64,000 nucleotides of DNA. It comes from Pimelobacter simplex (lineage in GTDB: Bacteria > Actinomycetota > Actinomycetes > Propionibacteriales > Nocardioidaceae). The translations under genes were made by a program, and so were the position numbers. Positions 1-10,088 of this stretch are shown here, in pieces. Position 1 is the first letter of the stretch. Each line of letters starts with the position of its first letter. Under the pieces are notes generated by a model. The model was not told the DNA's origin and searched no databases. It was given only the letters and a program-made list of their open reading frames with translations. The stretch lies in assembly GCF_900114845.1 (NCBI RefSeq), contig NZ_FOUK01000001.1, positions 310,001-374,000 on the forward strand, given 5' to 3'.

Positions 1-26
1 CGGCAGAACCCGAGATGAGGAGTCCG

Positions 27-551
27 ATGACTGACGTCGACACCGCGACCACGCGGAGCGCGGCCATCGTCGACCGGCTGAGGGCCGGCGGCGTCGGCCT
101 CGCGGCGTACCTGCCCGACAGCTGGCTCAGCCCGCTGATCGGCGAGGTGGTCGCCGACCCGAGCATCCTCGACGTGCGCGTCACGCGCGAGGACGACGCC
201 GTCGCGATCGCCGGCGGCTCGGCCCTGATGGGCCTGCGCTCGGCGGTGCTGTGCCAGAACGCCGGGGTGCTGCTGTCGGCCAACGTGCTCGCGGCGTTCG
301 CGCACCACCACGAGCTGCCGCTGGTCGTCGTGGCCGCTGCGCGCGGTGGCGCCGAGGACGGCTTCTACTACCAGATGTACAAGGGTCAGGTGACTGCCGG
401 CGTGGCCGCCGCGGCCGGGCTCACGGTGCACCACGTCGACGGTCCGGCCGACGACTGGCTGTTCGAGAAGGCCAGCGAGCAGGCGTGGCTGCTGCGCCGC
501 CCGGTCGTGCTGCTGTGCTCGCGACGGGCGCTGCTCGGGGAGCCGGTGTGA
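27..551 (+). CDS. TPP-dependent decarboxylase, alpha (pyrimidine-binding) subunit, sulfopyruvate decarboxylase-like
   Basis: A 174-residue protein resembling the N-terminal half of TPP enzymes such as the ComD subunit of sulfopyruvate decarboxylase and phosphonopyruvate decarboxylase. It carries the REDDAVAIAGG segment (near residues 53-63), whose acidic residue normally activates the TPP pyrimidine ring. The cofactor diphosphate-binding half is encoded by the next gene, whose GTG start overlaps this stop, so the pair should form one enzyme. ATG 27 is preferred because AGGAG lies 4-5 bases upstream; ATG 15 is an alternative that would overlap a possible stop of an upstream gene (TGA 16-18). 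The substrate is unknown. Sulfopyruvate is only the best-known family substrate, and linkage to an amidohydrolase suggests a different 2-oxo acid. Confidence 0.75.
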   Translation: MTDVDTATTRSAAIVDRLRAGGVGLAAYLPDSWLSPLIGEVVADPSILDVRVTREDDAVAIAGGSALMGLRSAVLCQNAGVLLSANVLAAFAHHHELPLVVVAAARGGAEDGFYYQMYKGQVTAGVAAAAGLTVHHVDGPADDWLFEKASEQAWLLRRPVVLLCSRRALLGEPV

Positions 552-1150
552 GGCGCGGGGACGTCGCCGCCGCGCTCGCCGTCGCCGCGCCCGGGCACGT
601 CGTCGTCGCGAGCCTCGGCACCGCGGGCCGCGCGTGGCGCGAGCACGGCGGAGCGAACCCCACGTTCTACGCGTCCGACCCGATGGGCGCCGCGCCCGGG
701 CTCGCGCTCGGTGCCGCGCTGGCCCGGCCGGACCTGGACTTCCTGCTCATCGAGGGCGACGGCGACCTGGTGATGAACCTCGGCTCGCTGCTCGCCATCG
801 CCGACGCGGCGCCGGCCAACCTGCGCGTCGTCGTCTTCAACAACGGCCGGTACGAGACGGGCGGAGGCCAGCCGCTGGCGGCCGGCGCGCTCGCCGACCT
901 GGCCGCGATCGCGCGGGGGGCCGGCTGGCCGTTCGCGCGGACCGTCGTACGCGACACATCCGCCGACCAGCTCCCGGAGCTGCTCGGCGAGCTGCTCGGG
1001 GCAGCACCCGGACCGGCGATGCTCGTCGTCGAGGTCGACCCGGAGCCCTCGCCGTACGGCGGGCCGGGCGAGCTCTCGGGCGCGGAGGCGCAGCGGGAGT
1101 TCCGGACGGCACTGGCGAACTGGGAACGATCGAAGGGTGACGAACGATGA
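548..1150 (+). CDS. TPP-dependent decarboxylase, beta (diphosphate-binding) subunit, sulfopyruvate decarboxylase-like
   Basis: About 200 residues forming the C-terminal, cofactor-binding half of a TPP decarboxylase. The GDG...NN signature is clear: EGDGDLVMNLGSL followed about 25 residues later by FNNGRYE, which binds Mg2+ and the TPP diphosphate. Start is GTG 548, overlapping the TGA of the alpha subunit (549-551), so the two are translationally coupled. This is a natural two-gene arrangement as in ComDE, not a frameshifted single gene, because each part has its own start and is of normal subunit length. The downstream amidohydrolase overlaps this stop by four bases, giving a tight three-gene operon. 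Confidence 0.8.
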   Translation: MRRGDVAAALAVAAPGHVVVASLGTAGRAWREHGGANPTFYASDPMGAAPGLALGAALARPDLDFLLIEGDGDLVMNLGSLLAIADAAPANLRVVVFNNGRYETGGGQPLAAGALADLAAIARGAGWPFARTVVRDTSADQLPELLGELLGAAPGPAMLVVEVDPEPSPYGGPGELSGAEAQREFRTALANWERSKGDER

Positions 1151-2628
1151 CGACACGGCTGCTGCGCAACGCCCGGCTGCTGGACCTCGAGCACGGCGGT
1201 GAGATCGGCGACGTGGTCGTCGTGGACGGCGTCATCGCCGACCTCGGCCCCGGTGCCGCCGACCGCTGGCTCGCCCAGGCGGGCGCCGCCGCGAGCGCGG
1301 CCGAGTCGACCGACCTCGGCGGCGACCTGCTCATCCCGGGTCTGGTCAACGCGCACACGCACTCCAACCAGACCATCGAGAAGGGCCTGTGCGACGCACT
1401 GCCCCTCGACGCGTGGATGGTCGTCGCGTCGTACGGCGGGGCGGGGGCGCGGCTCTCGCCGCGCGACCTCTACGTCTCGGCCATGATCGGTGCGATCGAG
1501 ATGGTCCGCAGCGGCGCGACCTCCGTCCTCGACTGCGCCCGCTCGGACAACGAGTGGGTCGACGACGGCATGGACGCGATCATGCAGGCGTACGCCGACC
1601 TCGGCCTCCGCGCCAACGTGGCGATCCAGTACTCCGACCTCGACTTCTTCTCGTCGATCCCGGTCGACCTGGTGCCCGGCGGCGCCGACCTGCTCAAGCC
1701 GCCCGTCGCCTCGCCCGACGTCGTGCTCGCGGCCGCGAACCGCTTCGTCGACCGCTGGCAGGGCAAGTCGCCGCTGCTGCAGCCGCTGCTCGGGCCGTCG
1801 TCCCTGCCGCGCTGCTCGACCGAGCTGTTCGAGGCGAGCGTCGAGACGGCGCGCACGCGCGGCGTACGGATGCAGACCCACCTGCTCTCCGCGCAGTCGC
1901 AGATCCGGATGGCGCAGCAGCGCTACGGCCTCTCGACCGTGGAGTTCCTCGCCAAGCTCGACGCCCTGCAGGACTGGGCGTCGTTCGCGCACGCGATCTG
2001 GCTGAGCCCCGAGGAGATCGAGCTCTTCGCGCAGACCGACGCCGTCGCCGTCCACAACCCGGCGAGCAACCTCAAGCTGGGCGCCGGCGTCGCGCCCGTC
2101 CCGGCGCTGCTCAAGGCCGGCGCGAAGGTCGCGATCGGCTCCGACGGCGCGTCGAGCAACGACACGCAGAACATGTTCGAGACCCTCAAGCTCTCCACGA
2201 TCCTGCACCGCGTGCAGGGCCCGCCGGAGACCTGGCCGACCGCCAACGACGGCCTCGGCATGTGCTGGACCAACGGTGCCGCCGCGCTCGGCGCGGACGT
2301 CGGCCGCCTCGCCGTCGGCGCCCAGGCGGACCTCACGGTCATCGACACCGACTACGTCTGGCCGGCCCCGGCCGAGCAGCTGCGCCACCAGCTCGCCTAC
2401 GCCGAGCTCGGCTCCGCGGTGCGCAGCGTCTACGTCGCGGGCCAGCCGGTGCTCGTCGACCGGGCCTTTCCCGGCATCGACGAGGACGCGCTGCGCGCCG
2501 AGGCCCGCTCCATCGCCACCCGGATCTGGACGACGCTGCCGGACCGGCTCGCGCGGTTTGAGGAGGTGCGGCCGGTGCTCGAGCAGATCGAGGCTGCTGT
2601 CGGTGGGGGCGGGGCTTCCTGCCACTAG
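1147..2628 (+). CDS. Amidohydrolase of the ATZ/TRZ - cytosine deaminase-like family
   Basis: A 493-residue metal-dependent hydrolase with the subtype III metal ligands in order: H70 and H72 (VNAHTHSN), H244 (QTHLLS), H282 (FAHAIW) and D333 (GSDGASSND). Family members (8-oxoguanine deaminase, guanine deaminase, AtzA/TrzN) hydrolyse amino or halo substituents on N-heterocycles. The leading beta-sandwich (residues about 1-65) and C-terminal return strand are both present, so the protein looks intact. ATG 1147 overlaps the TGA of the TPP beta subunit. With the nucleoside-type ABC importer 2 kb away, the likely substrate is an N-heterocycle or a ring-opened amide; that is inference. It ends before a hairpin-rich spacer. 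Confidence 0.85.
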   Translation: MTTRLLRNARLLDLEHGGEIGDVVVVDGVIADLGPGAADRWLAQAGAAASAAESTDLGGDLLIPGLVNAHTHSNQTIEKGLCDALPLDAWMVVASYGGAGARLSPRDLYVSAMIGAIEMVRSGATSVLDCARSDNEWVDDGMDAIMQAYADLGLRANVAIQYSDLDFFSSIPVDLVPGGADLLKPPVASPDVVLAAANRFVDRWQGKSPLLQPLLGPSSLPRCSTELFEASVETARTRGVRMQTHLLSAQSQIRMAQQRYGLSTVEFLAKLDALQDWASFAHAIWLSPEEIELFAQTDAVAVHNPASNLKLGAGVAPVPALLKAGAKVAIGSDGASSNDTQNMFETLKLSTILHRVQGPPETWPTANDGLGMCWTNGAAALGADVGRLAVGAQADLTVIDTDYVWPAPAEQLRHQLAYAELGSAVRSVYVAGQPVLVDRAFPGIDEDALRAEARSIATRIWTTLPDRLARFEEVRPVLEQIEAAVGGGGASCH

Positions 2629-2677
2629 TCGGTCCTGTCGTTGCTGGGTGAGCGTGGTTGCGGTGGCGGCCGCGCTT

Positions 2678-2772
2678 AGCCGGCCGTCCCCCGCCGTCAA
2701 GGACCCTCGCTTCGCTCGGTCCGCTTCGCGGCGCCTTCGGCGTCCTTGACTGCGGGGCCCTGACGGCCGGCT
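2678..2772. repeat. Nested inverted repeat / bidirectional terminator-like hairpin
   Basis: Outer arms AGCCGGCCGTC (2678-2688) and GACGGCCGGCT (2762-2772) are perfect complements. Inside them GTCAAGGAC (2696-2704) pairs with GTCCTTGAC (2742-2750). The apical loop is made of CTTCG-rich blocks typical of actinobacterial extragenic palindromes. It sits between the convergent amidohydrolase and aldehyde dehydrogenase genes, where a bidirectional terminator is expected. Together with the next hairpin it fills the 302-bp spacer at 2629-2930, in which I see no gene. Confidence 0.6.
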
Positions 2773-2845
2773 GGCGGCGCGGTTGCCGGCACTCGCTGCG
2801 CTCGCGCCGCCGCTACGCGGCCGCCTCTCCCTTCGCGTACGCAAA

Positions 2846-2904
2846 CGCCCACCGTTCGCACCGGATCGGCCCTGTCAGGGCCGGATCTGGGCGAGCGGTG
2901 GGCG
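2846..2904. terminator. Second large hairpin in the convergent spacer
   Basis: CGCCCACCG (2846-2854) pairs with CGGTGGGCG (2896-2904), with an inner GCCCTG-T-CAGGGC stem at 2869-2881. There is no T-tract, so intrinsic termination is plausible but not certain. It lies 26 bp beyond the aldehyde dehydrogenase stop codon. Confidence 0.5.
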
Positions 2905-2930
2905 GTTCTGTGCGGGGCGGGCGCGCGGCC

Positions 2931-4406
2931 TCAGCCGAGGAGCTTGACCGCGACGGCCTTCTCGCGGGTGAACTCGTACAGCGCGCGGTAGCCGTTGCCC
3001 GACGAGAAGCCGCTCTGCTTGGCCATGTTGAACGGCATGCCGATCACGCCGGCGTCCGAGAACTGGTTGACCGAGATCTGGCCGGCGCCGATCTCGGACG
3101 ACATGCGCAGTGCGCGCGAGACGTCGTTCGTCCAGATGCAGGCGAGCAGGCCGAAGTCGGTGCCGTTGGCGAGGGCGAGGGCGTCGGCGTCGTCGGTGAA
3201 GGTCTCGACGGTGAGGACCGGGCCGAAGATCTCCTGGCCGACGATGGGCGCGCTGCGGTCGGTGACCGAGAGGACGGTGGGGGCGAGGAAGTTGCCGCCG
3301 TCGCGGCCGGTGGGCCGCTCGCCGCCGAGGATGAGCTCGACGCCGTCGCCAAGGGCGCCGGTGACGAGGCCGCTGACCCGCTCGTGCTGGACGGGGTTGA
3401 CGAGGGGGCCCATGTCGAGGTCCTCGTGCCAGGCGCCGATCCGGATCTCCGACATGGCGGCGACGACGCGCGAGCGGACCTCGTCGGCGACGTCGGCCTG
3501 GACGAGGAGGCGGGAGCCGGCGTTGCAGTTCTGGCCGGCGTTCTCGGTGATCGACCGGACGATGGCGGGGACGGCGACGTCGAGGTCGGCGTCCGCGAAG
3601 ACGACGTTGGGCGACTTGCCGCCGAGCTCGACCTTGATGGGGGTCAGGTTCTGGGCGGCGGCCTGCATGACGAGGCGGCCGGTGGCGACGGAGCCGACGA
3701 AGCTGATGTGGTCGATGCCGGGGTGGCTGACCAGGGTGGCGCCGAGCTCGACGCCGACACCGGTCAGGACGTTGAGGACGCCGGCGGGCAGGCCGGCCTC
3801 CTCCGCGAGCTCGACGAGCGCGTGGATCACCAGGGGGGCGACCTCCGACGGCTTGAGGACGACGGCGTTGCCGGCGGCGAGCGCGGGCCCGATGTTCGCG
3901 GCGAAGAGGACCGCGGGGACGTTCCACGGCAGCACGATCGCGCAGACGCCGTGCGGCTCACGGCGGGTGAAGCCGAAGAAGTCGGGGGAGCGGGTCGGCA
4001 GGGTGGCGCCGGTCAGCTTGTCGGCGCCGCCGGCGGTGAACTGCAGGATGGAGCCGGCGATCTGGACGTTGAGGAGGCCGCCGGACAGGGGCTTCCCGAC
4101 GTTGCGGGCCTCGAGCGCCGCGAGCCGGTGCATGTTCTGGAAGACCAGCCCGGCCCAGCGGCCGAGGATCGCGCCGCGCTCGGACGGCGACGTCCTGGCC
4201 CACGCGCGGGCGGCCGCGCGCGCGGCCGCGACCGCACGGTCGACGTCGGCGACCTCGCTGGCCGAGATGTGGCCGAAGGTCTCGCCGGTGGCGGGATCGA
4301 CGGAGGGGAACGAAGTGGTCCGGTCGAGCCAGGCGCCGCCGATGAAGGTACCGGGGTGGTCGCCGCTCGGGACGGGCGTCAGGGGGGTCTTCTCAGCCGT
4401 GGTCAC
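2931..4406 (-). CDS. NAD(P)-dependent aldehyde dehydrogenase
   Basis: A 491-residue aldehyde dehydrogenase superfamily member. Visible landmarks are PWNVP (active-site loop), the VELGGKSPN segment with the catalytic Glu (near residue 260), GQNCNAGSR with catalytic Cys294, and EIFGPVL near the C-terminus. It should oxidise an aldehyde to the acid. Translation probably begins at GTG 4406; an in-frame ATG at 4457 lies inside the shared promoter motif and is less likely. The gene diverges from the BMP-type importer, and 4407-4574 holds the ATTGCGAGACGG motif also found before the FAH-family gene at 13.75 kb. It is a good candidate for the step after the NDMA-type alcohol dehydrogenase at 10.1 kb. 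Confidence 0.88.
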   Translation of the reverse strand: MTTAEKTPLTPVPSGDHPGTFIGGAWLDRTTSFPSVDPATGETFGHISASEVADVDRAVAAARAAARAWARTSPSERGAILGRWAGLVFQNMHRLAALEARNVGKPLSGGLLNVQIAGSILQFTAGGADKLTGATLPTRSPDFFGFTRREPHGVCAIVLPWNVPAVLFAANIGPALAAGNAVVLKPSEVAPLVIHALVELAEEAGLPAGVLNVLTGVGVELGATLVSHPGIDHISFVGSVATGRLVMQAAAQNLTPIKVELGGKSPNVVFADADLDVAVPAIVRSITENAGQNCNAGSRLLVQADVADEVRSRVVAAMSEIRIGAWHEDLDMGPLVNPVQHERVSGLVTGALGDGVELILGGERPTGRDGGNFLAPTVLSVTDRSAPIVGQEIFGPVLTVETFTDDADALALANGTDFGLLACIWTNDVSRALRMSSEIGAGQISVNQFSDAGVIGMPFNMAKQSGFSSGNGYRALYEFTREKAVAVKLLG

Positions 4407-4455
4407 GCTCTGATCGTCCGACCGGCTGATCACATTAGTCAAGATGATGTGTTGC

Positions 4456-4467
4456 ATTGCGAGACGG
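4456..4467 (+). promoter_or_regulatory. Putative operator motif ATTGCGAGACGG, copy 1
   Basis: In the divergent spacer between the aldehyde dehydrogenase and importer genes. The same 12-mer occurs exactly, in reverse orientation, at 13726-13737, and its core TGCGAGACG occurs at 11288-11296. All three sites are promoter regions of this catabolic island. Read on the minus strand, the motif is followed by GCAATGCAA and then TTGACT, a possible -35. Confidence 0.45.
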
Positions 4468-4574
4468 GCTGGTGCATGCTGGCGCAGTCCCGGGGCTCGG
4501 CCGGCAAGGCACTCGGACCTAGGTCGGAACGACCCGCAGTCACGCACTACTCGGATGGATCGAGGGCGGAAAAG

Positions 4575-5726
4575 ATGCGAATCCAGAAGTTCTACGCGGC
4601 CTGCATGGCGGTCGCGATGCTCGCTGTCGCGGGCTGTGGTTCGAACGACGACGAGCCGAAGCAGAAGGGCTTCGACGGCCCCGACCCCTTCGCCGTCGCG
4701 CGCGGCGCCGCCATCGGCGAGCCCGGCACGGCGACCTCGCCGGAGTGGGCGGGCGAGGGCCAGGTCCCCGCCAAGCAGCCGGACCAGAACGGTGACGGCA
4801 AGGTCAAGATCGGCGTCATCACCTCGGGCGACACGAACGACGGCACCTACTACCAGAGCACGGCCGACGCGGTGGCGTACGCCGCGTCGAAGCACGACTG
4901 GGAGTACACGGTCCAGGGCCTGGTCGCGCTGACCCAGGCCGTCACCGCGGCGGAGAACCTCTGCCGCCAGCGGGTCGACCTGATCGTGATCGGCGACGCC
5001 CAGCTCGCCCAGGCCGTCACCGCGGCCAAGAACCCGATCTGCAAGGACACCTTCTTCTACCTGCAGGGCGGCTACGGCTCGCCCGAGCAGGACGCCACCT
5101 TCACCCAGTCGTACGACGTCGGCCTCGGCTACGCGTACGTCGCCGGGGTCGCGATGGGCGCCTACATGAAGGCCAACGACATCAAGAAGACCGGCTTCCT
5201 GTCCGGCATCGCCGCTCCCTTCAACACCACGATCGGCAAGGTGTTCAAGGAGGGCGTGAAGTCCCAGGTCCCCAACGCCGACGTCGTCGAGACCTACACC
5301 GGCGACCAGCTGGACGTCGGCAAGGCCGTCGAGGGCTTCAACGCCCAGGTCTCGCAGGGGATCGGCGCGATCTACCCCTACTTCGGCGCCCCCACGGTCG
5401 CCGTCGCCAAGAAGGCCAAGGAGGCCGGCATCCCGGTGCTCGGCTCGCCGAAGTCGTTCTGCGACTCCAAGGACGCCTCCTTCATCGGTGAGGTCGTCTT
5501 CGCGCCGGGCTACTACCTGGCCCCGATGCTCGACCTGTACGCCGACGGCAAGCTCGAGCTCGGCGTCACCCGCAACTGGCGCCTCGGTGTCGACCCCGTC
5601 CCGGCCGTGCACCCGTGCGCGGACGCCGGCGACGGCAAGGACCCCATGAGCCAGGCGATCGAGCAGGCGCAGGCCGACCTGAACGCCGGCAAGATCGACG
5701 TGTTCGCCATGGCGGGAGCGTCCTGA
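4575..5726 (+). CDS. BMP-family ABC transporter substrate-binding lipoprotein
   Basis: A 383-residue periplasmic-binding-type lipoprotein of the basic membrane protein (BmpA/PnrA) family, whose known members bind purine nucleosides and related ligands. A signal peptide ends in the lipobox LAVAGC, with C21 as the lipidated residue. The core then follows (KVKIGVITSGDTNDGTYYQ and later IGAIYPYFGAPTV). Start ATG 4575 follows a GAGG-containing stretch. A longer frame extends upstream, but the signal peptide fixes this start. It is the first gene of a four-gene importer operon, with the ATPase 4 bp downstream. The actual ligand is unknown; the neighbouring amidohydrolase fits a nitrogenous heterocycle. 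Confidence 0.88.
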   Translation: MRIQKFYAACMAVAMLAVAGCGSNDDEPKQKGFDGPDPFAVARGAAIGEPGTATSPEWAGEGQVPAKQPDQNGDGKVKIGVITSGDTNDGTYYQSTADAVAYAASKHDWEYTVQGLVALTQAVTAAENLCRQRVDLIVIGDAQLAQAVTAAKNPICKDTFFYLQGGYGSPEQDATFTQSYDVGLGYAYVAGVAMGAYMKANDIKKTGFLSGIAAPFNTTIGKVFKEGVKSQVPNADVVETYTGDQLDVGKAVEGFNAQVSQGIGAIYPYFGAPTVAVAKKAKEAGIPVLGSPKSFCDSKDASFIGEVVFAPGYYLAPMLDLYADGKLELGVTRNWRLGVDPVPAVHPCADAGDGKDPMSQAIEQAQADLNAGKIDVFAMAGAS

Positions 5727-5730
5727 TCCG

Positions 5731-7313
<1,583 letters not shown>

Positions 7314-7317
<4 letters not shown>

Positions 7318-8507
7318 GCACCGAGGTCTCGGAGACGCCCGTGCAGGAGGAGCCGACGCCGGCACCGCCGGGGGGCGGCTCGCGCCGGGGTCCGGACGCC
7401 GCGATGGCCGGACTGCTCGCGTCCCTGCGCGGCAGCACCCGGCCCGCGATCGAGCAGGTGCTGGCGTTCCTCTGCTTCCTGTCGCTCGGCATCAGCGTCG
7501 GCCTGCTGCTGGGGTGGGCGACCGGGCACGACCCGGGCGTCATCCTCGGCGACCTGTTCGAGGGCAGCATCGGCGACAGCATCTCCATCGGCTACCTGCT
7601 CACCGCCGCCGCACCGCTGCTCCTCGTCGCCGTCGGCGCGGTCATCTGCATGCGGGCCGGCCAGTTCAACATCGGCCAGGAGGGGCAGGTCACCCTCGGC
7701 GCGATCGGTGCCGGCTTCGTGGTCTTCTTCGTCGACGGCCCCGGCATCGTCGTGATCCCGCTGGCCTTCCTCGCCGCGGCGGCCGCCGGTGGCGCGTGGG
7801 CCTTCCTGGCCGCGCTGCTCAAGTTCGGCCGCGGCGTCGACATCGTGGTCAGCTCGCTGCTGCTGGTGTTCCTCGCCGAGCAGCTCCTCACCGGGCTGAT
7901 CAGCGGCGACGGCCCGCTGCACGACAAGGGCGGCGGCACCCTCGGCGCCGGTACGGCGTCCCAGTCGCCGCGCGTGCCCGAGAAGGCGATGCTGCCGACG
8001 ATCGACGTCCTCGGTGTCGCGGTGCCCTTCGCGTTCGTGCTCGCGCTCGTCGCGGCGATCCTCGTCGCGTGGTTCCTGTCGTCGGCGCACGCCGGCTATC
8101 GGCTGCGCATCCTCGGCCAGAACCCCACCGTGGCGGGCACGATCGGCATCAGCGCCTCGCGCCTGGGCTCGCTCGCCGTCGCGGCGTCCGGTGCGTTCGC
8201 CGGGGCCGCGGGCGCGGCGATCCTGATGGGCCAGAGCTTCCAGCTCAACCCCGGTGTCGCCAGCTCGATCGGCTGGAACGGCCTGCTCATCGCCCTCGCG
8301 GCCCGGACGAATGCGGGCGTCAGCGTCCTGCTCGCCCTCGTCTTCGGCGCGATGGTCGCCGGTGGCGGACTGCTCGGCGGCGACGGCATCCCGGTCGACA
8401 TCGTCAACGTCATCACCGCCGCGATCGTGGTCGCCCTCCTGTGTCCCCCCGTCCTGCTCGCCGCGGTCCGTCGCCGACGGCTGCGTCGTACCGTGAAGGT
8501 GGCCTGA
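7314..8507 (+). CDS. ABC transporter permease, BMP/nucleoside type (first)
   Basis: A 397-residue inner-membrane permease of the branched-chain/ribose-like BPD_transp_2 family. A soluble Pro/Gly-rich N-terminus (about residues 1-40) precedes roughly 8-10 hydrophobic segments. The GQFNIGQEGQVTLGA segment is typical of YufP-like nucleoside permeases. ATG 7314 overlaps the TGA of the ATPase gene and has a GGGAGGGG ribosome site. It pairs with the next gene to form the heterodimeric membrane channel. Confidence 0.88.
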
Positions 8508-8508
8508 C

Positions 8509-9417
8509 ATGAACCTGACGACGGATCTGGAGACGATCCTCACCGCGTCGGTCCCCCTGACCGTGCCGCTGCTGTTCGCCGGCCTGGGGGAGTACGTCGC
8601 CCAGCGGGCCGGCACCTTCAACCTCTCGGTCGAGGGCATGATGCTCGGCTCGGCGTTCGCCGCGGCGTACGGCGCCACGGAGTCCGGCTCGCCGATCGTC
8701 GGCCTGCTGTGCGGCATCGGCGCCGCACTGCTCATCGCGTTCGTGCACGGCAACCTCAGCCACCGGCTGCAGCTCAACACCTACGTCGTCGGGCTCTCGC
8801 TCAACGTCCTGGTGCTCGGGGTGACGAACTACCTGCTGTCGACCACCGCGCTCGACATCCCCGGCGGCTCGGCCTGGCGGATCCCGCTGCTCTCCGACCT
8901 GCCGATCGTCGGCAAGGCGTTCTTCGTGCAGCCGTGGGTGGTCTACCTGCTGGTGCCGCTGCTCCTCCTGATCTGGTGGGTGCGCCGACGCCGGATGGGT
9001 CTCGAGCTCCGCGCGGCCGGCGACGACCCGGTCGCCGGCGACCTGACCGGCATCGACGTCAACGCCCGCCGCCGCCAGGCCCTGCTCTTCTGCGGCTTCT
9101 GCGCCGGCATCGGCGGCGCCTACCTGTCGGTCTTCCAGGCTGGCTCGTTCACCTCGGGGATGACGGCCGGTCGCGGCTACATCGTGATCGCGGCCGTGAT
9201 CTTCGGTGGCTGGATGCTGCGCGGCGTGATCGGCGCCTGCTTCGTCTTCGGTGTCGCCCAGGGTCTCCAGCTCGCGCTGCCGGCCATCGGCTACACCGCC
9301 TCTCCGCAGCTGCTCGCGGCGACGCCGTACCTGCTGGCACTGGCGTCGCTCGCCGTGCTGGGGGCGCGGTCGAAGAGACCGCTGGCCCTGGGCCAGCCGT
9401 TCGCGCCCGTGCGGTAG
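8509..9417 (+). CDS. ABC transporter permease, BMP/nucleoside type (second)
   Basis: A 302-residue permease of the YufQ type with about 8 membrane segments. It has the family-typical AGTFNLSVEGMMLGSAFAA segment near residues 40-60 and MGLELRAAGDDPVAGDLTGID in the cytoplasmic loop that contacts the ATPase. ATG 8509 is one base past the stop of the first permease and is preceded by GAAGGTGG. It completes a transporter of one lipoprotein, one double ATPase and two permeases. No hydrolase of the pathway is co-transcribed downstream. Confidence 0.88.
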   Translation: MNLTTDLETILTASVPLTVPLLFAGLGEYVAQRAGTFNLSVEGMMLGSAFAAAYGATESGSPIVGLLCGIGAALLIAFVHGNLSHRLQLNTYVVGLSLNVLVLGVTNYLLSTTALDIPGGSAWRIPLLSDLPIVGKAFFVQPWVVYLLVPLLLLIWWVRRRRMGLELRAAGDDPVAGDLTGIDVNARRRQALLFCGFCAGIGGAYLSVFQAGSFTSGMTAGRGYIVIAAVIFGGWMLRGVIGACFVFGVAQGLQLALPAIGYTASPQLLAATPYLLALASLAVLGARSKRPLALGQPFAPVR

Positions 9418-9461
9418 CCCCGCACCGCTAGCATGCGTCTTCCCGGATGAAGGGAAGGCGC

Positions 9462-10022
9462 ATGCTTCGCGTGATCGCGCTCGTGCTCGCCGTCGTCGTG
9501 TCCGGCGGGATCGCCGCCGACCGCGGTCCGGACCTCGACCCGGTGTCGGGCGCCCGGCTGCACGGTCCGGTGTCGATCGGCGGCGAGGGCGCGTACTACG
9601 GGATCACCCTGCGCAAGGGTCGGGACGCGCTCTTCGGAGCGGTGACCATCACGAACGCCGGCGACCGGACGGCCGAGCTCGACGCCGGCCGCCTGCACGG
9701 CCCGGTCCGGGCCGACCAGGCCGAGCTGGTCGCGTTGCGGGTGCTCGACCTCGGTCCGGCACCGGGCCACGGCGACGTCCTGGGCGCGGGGCGCTGGAGC
9801 AGGGAGTGGCGACCGATGTGGCGACGCGCCCGCCCGATCGACCGGGCCCGGCTCGCGCCGGGGCACGAGGCGGCGCTGGTCTTCCGCGTGCGCGCCCACC
9901 GCACGGGCGTGTGGCGCTGGACGGGGTCCGCGATCGACTACCGCGTCGACGGCACCCGCTACACCGCCGTCGGCGGCTCCGGCTTCGCGCTGTGCCCTCC
10001 GCGGCGGCTCGACCGCTGCTGA
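9462..10022 (+). CDS. Secreted protein of unknown function
   Basis: A 186-residue protein with a clear N-terminal signal peptide (MLRVIALVLAVVVSGGIAAD), so it is exported. I do not recognise the mature domain. It looks beta-rich, with a segment of the kind ALFGAVTITNAGDRTAELDAG resembling generic DUF-type immunoglobulin-like folds. ATG 9462 is preferred over ATG 9447 because AGGGAAGG precedes it and the signal peptide then starts cleanly. It stands alone after the importer operon and ends next to a strong hairpin. Confidence 0.6.
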   Translation: MLRVIALVLAVVVSGGIAADRGPDLDPVSGARLHGPVSIGGEGAYYGITLRKGRDALFGAVTITNAGDRTAELDAGRLHGPVRADQAELVALRVLDLGPAPGHGDVLGAGRWSREWRPMWRRARPIDRARLAPGHEAALVFRVRAHRTGVWRWTGSAIDYRVDGTRYTAVGGSGFALCPPRRLDRC

Positions 10023-10035
10023 TGAAGAAGGCAAC

Positions 10036-10065
10036 GCGCCCGGACCGCGGCTGCGGTCCGGGCGC
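10036..10065. terminator. Convergent terminator hairpin
   Basis: GCGCCCGGACCGC (10036-10048) pairs perfectly with GCGGTCCGGGCGC (10053-10065) across a 4-base loop. It is placed between the convergent secreted-protein gene and the alcohol dehydrogenase gene. It lacks a T-tract on the plus strand. Confidence 0.7.
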
Positions 10066-10088
10066 GGCGTGGTGCCGGCGAGCGGGCG

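Noticed and set aside
1..18. Tail of a preceding gene (frame ending TGA 16-18)
   Set aside because: Only five codons are visible, so neither product nor reality can be judged; noted in the first gene entry.
27..1150. Frameshifted single TPP enzyme gene
   Set aside because: Both halves match separate, naturally overlapping ComD/ComE-type subunits with their own starts.
667..2844. 725-codon minus-strand open frame opposite the TPP beta subunit and amidohydrolase
   Set aside because: Low-complexity translation with no domain; antisense to two well-supported genes.
2658..4574. Upstream extension of the BMP lipoprotein reading frame
   Set aside because: The lipobox signal peptide at 4575 fixes the start, and the extension runs antisense to the aldehyde dehydrogenase.
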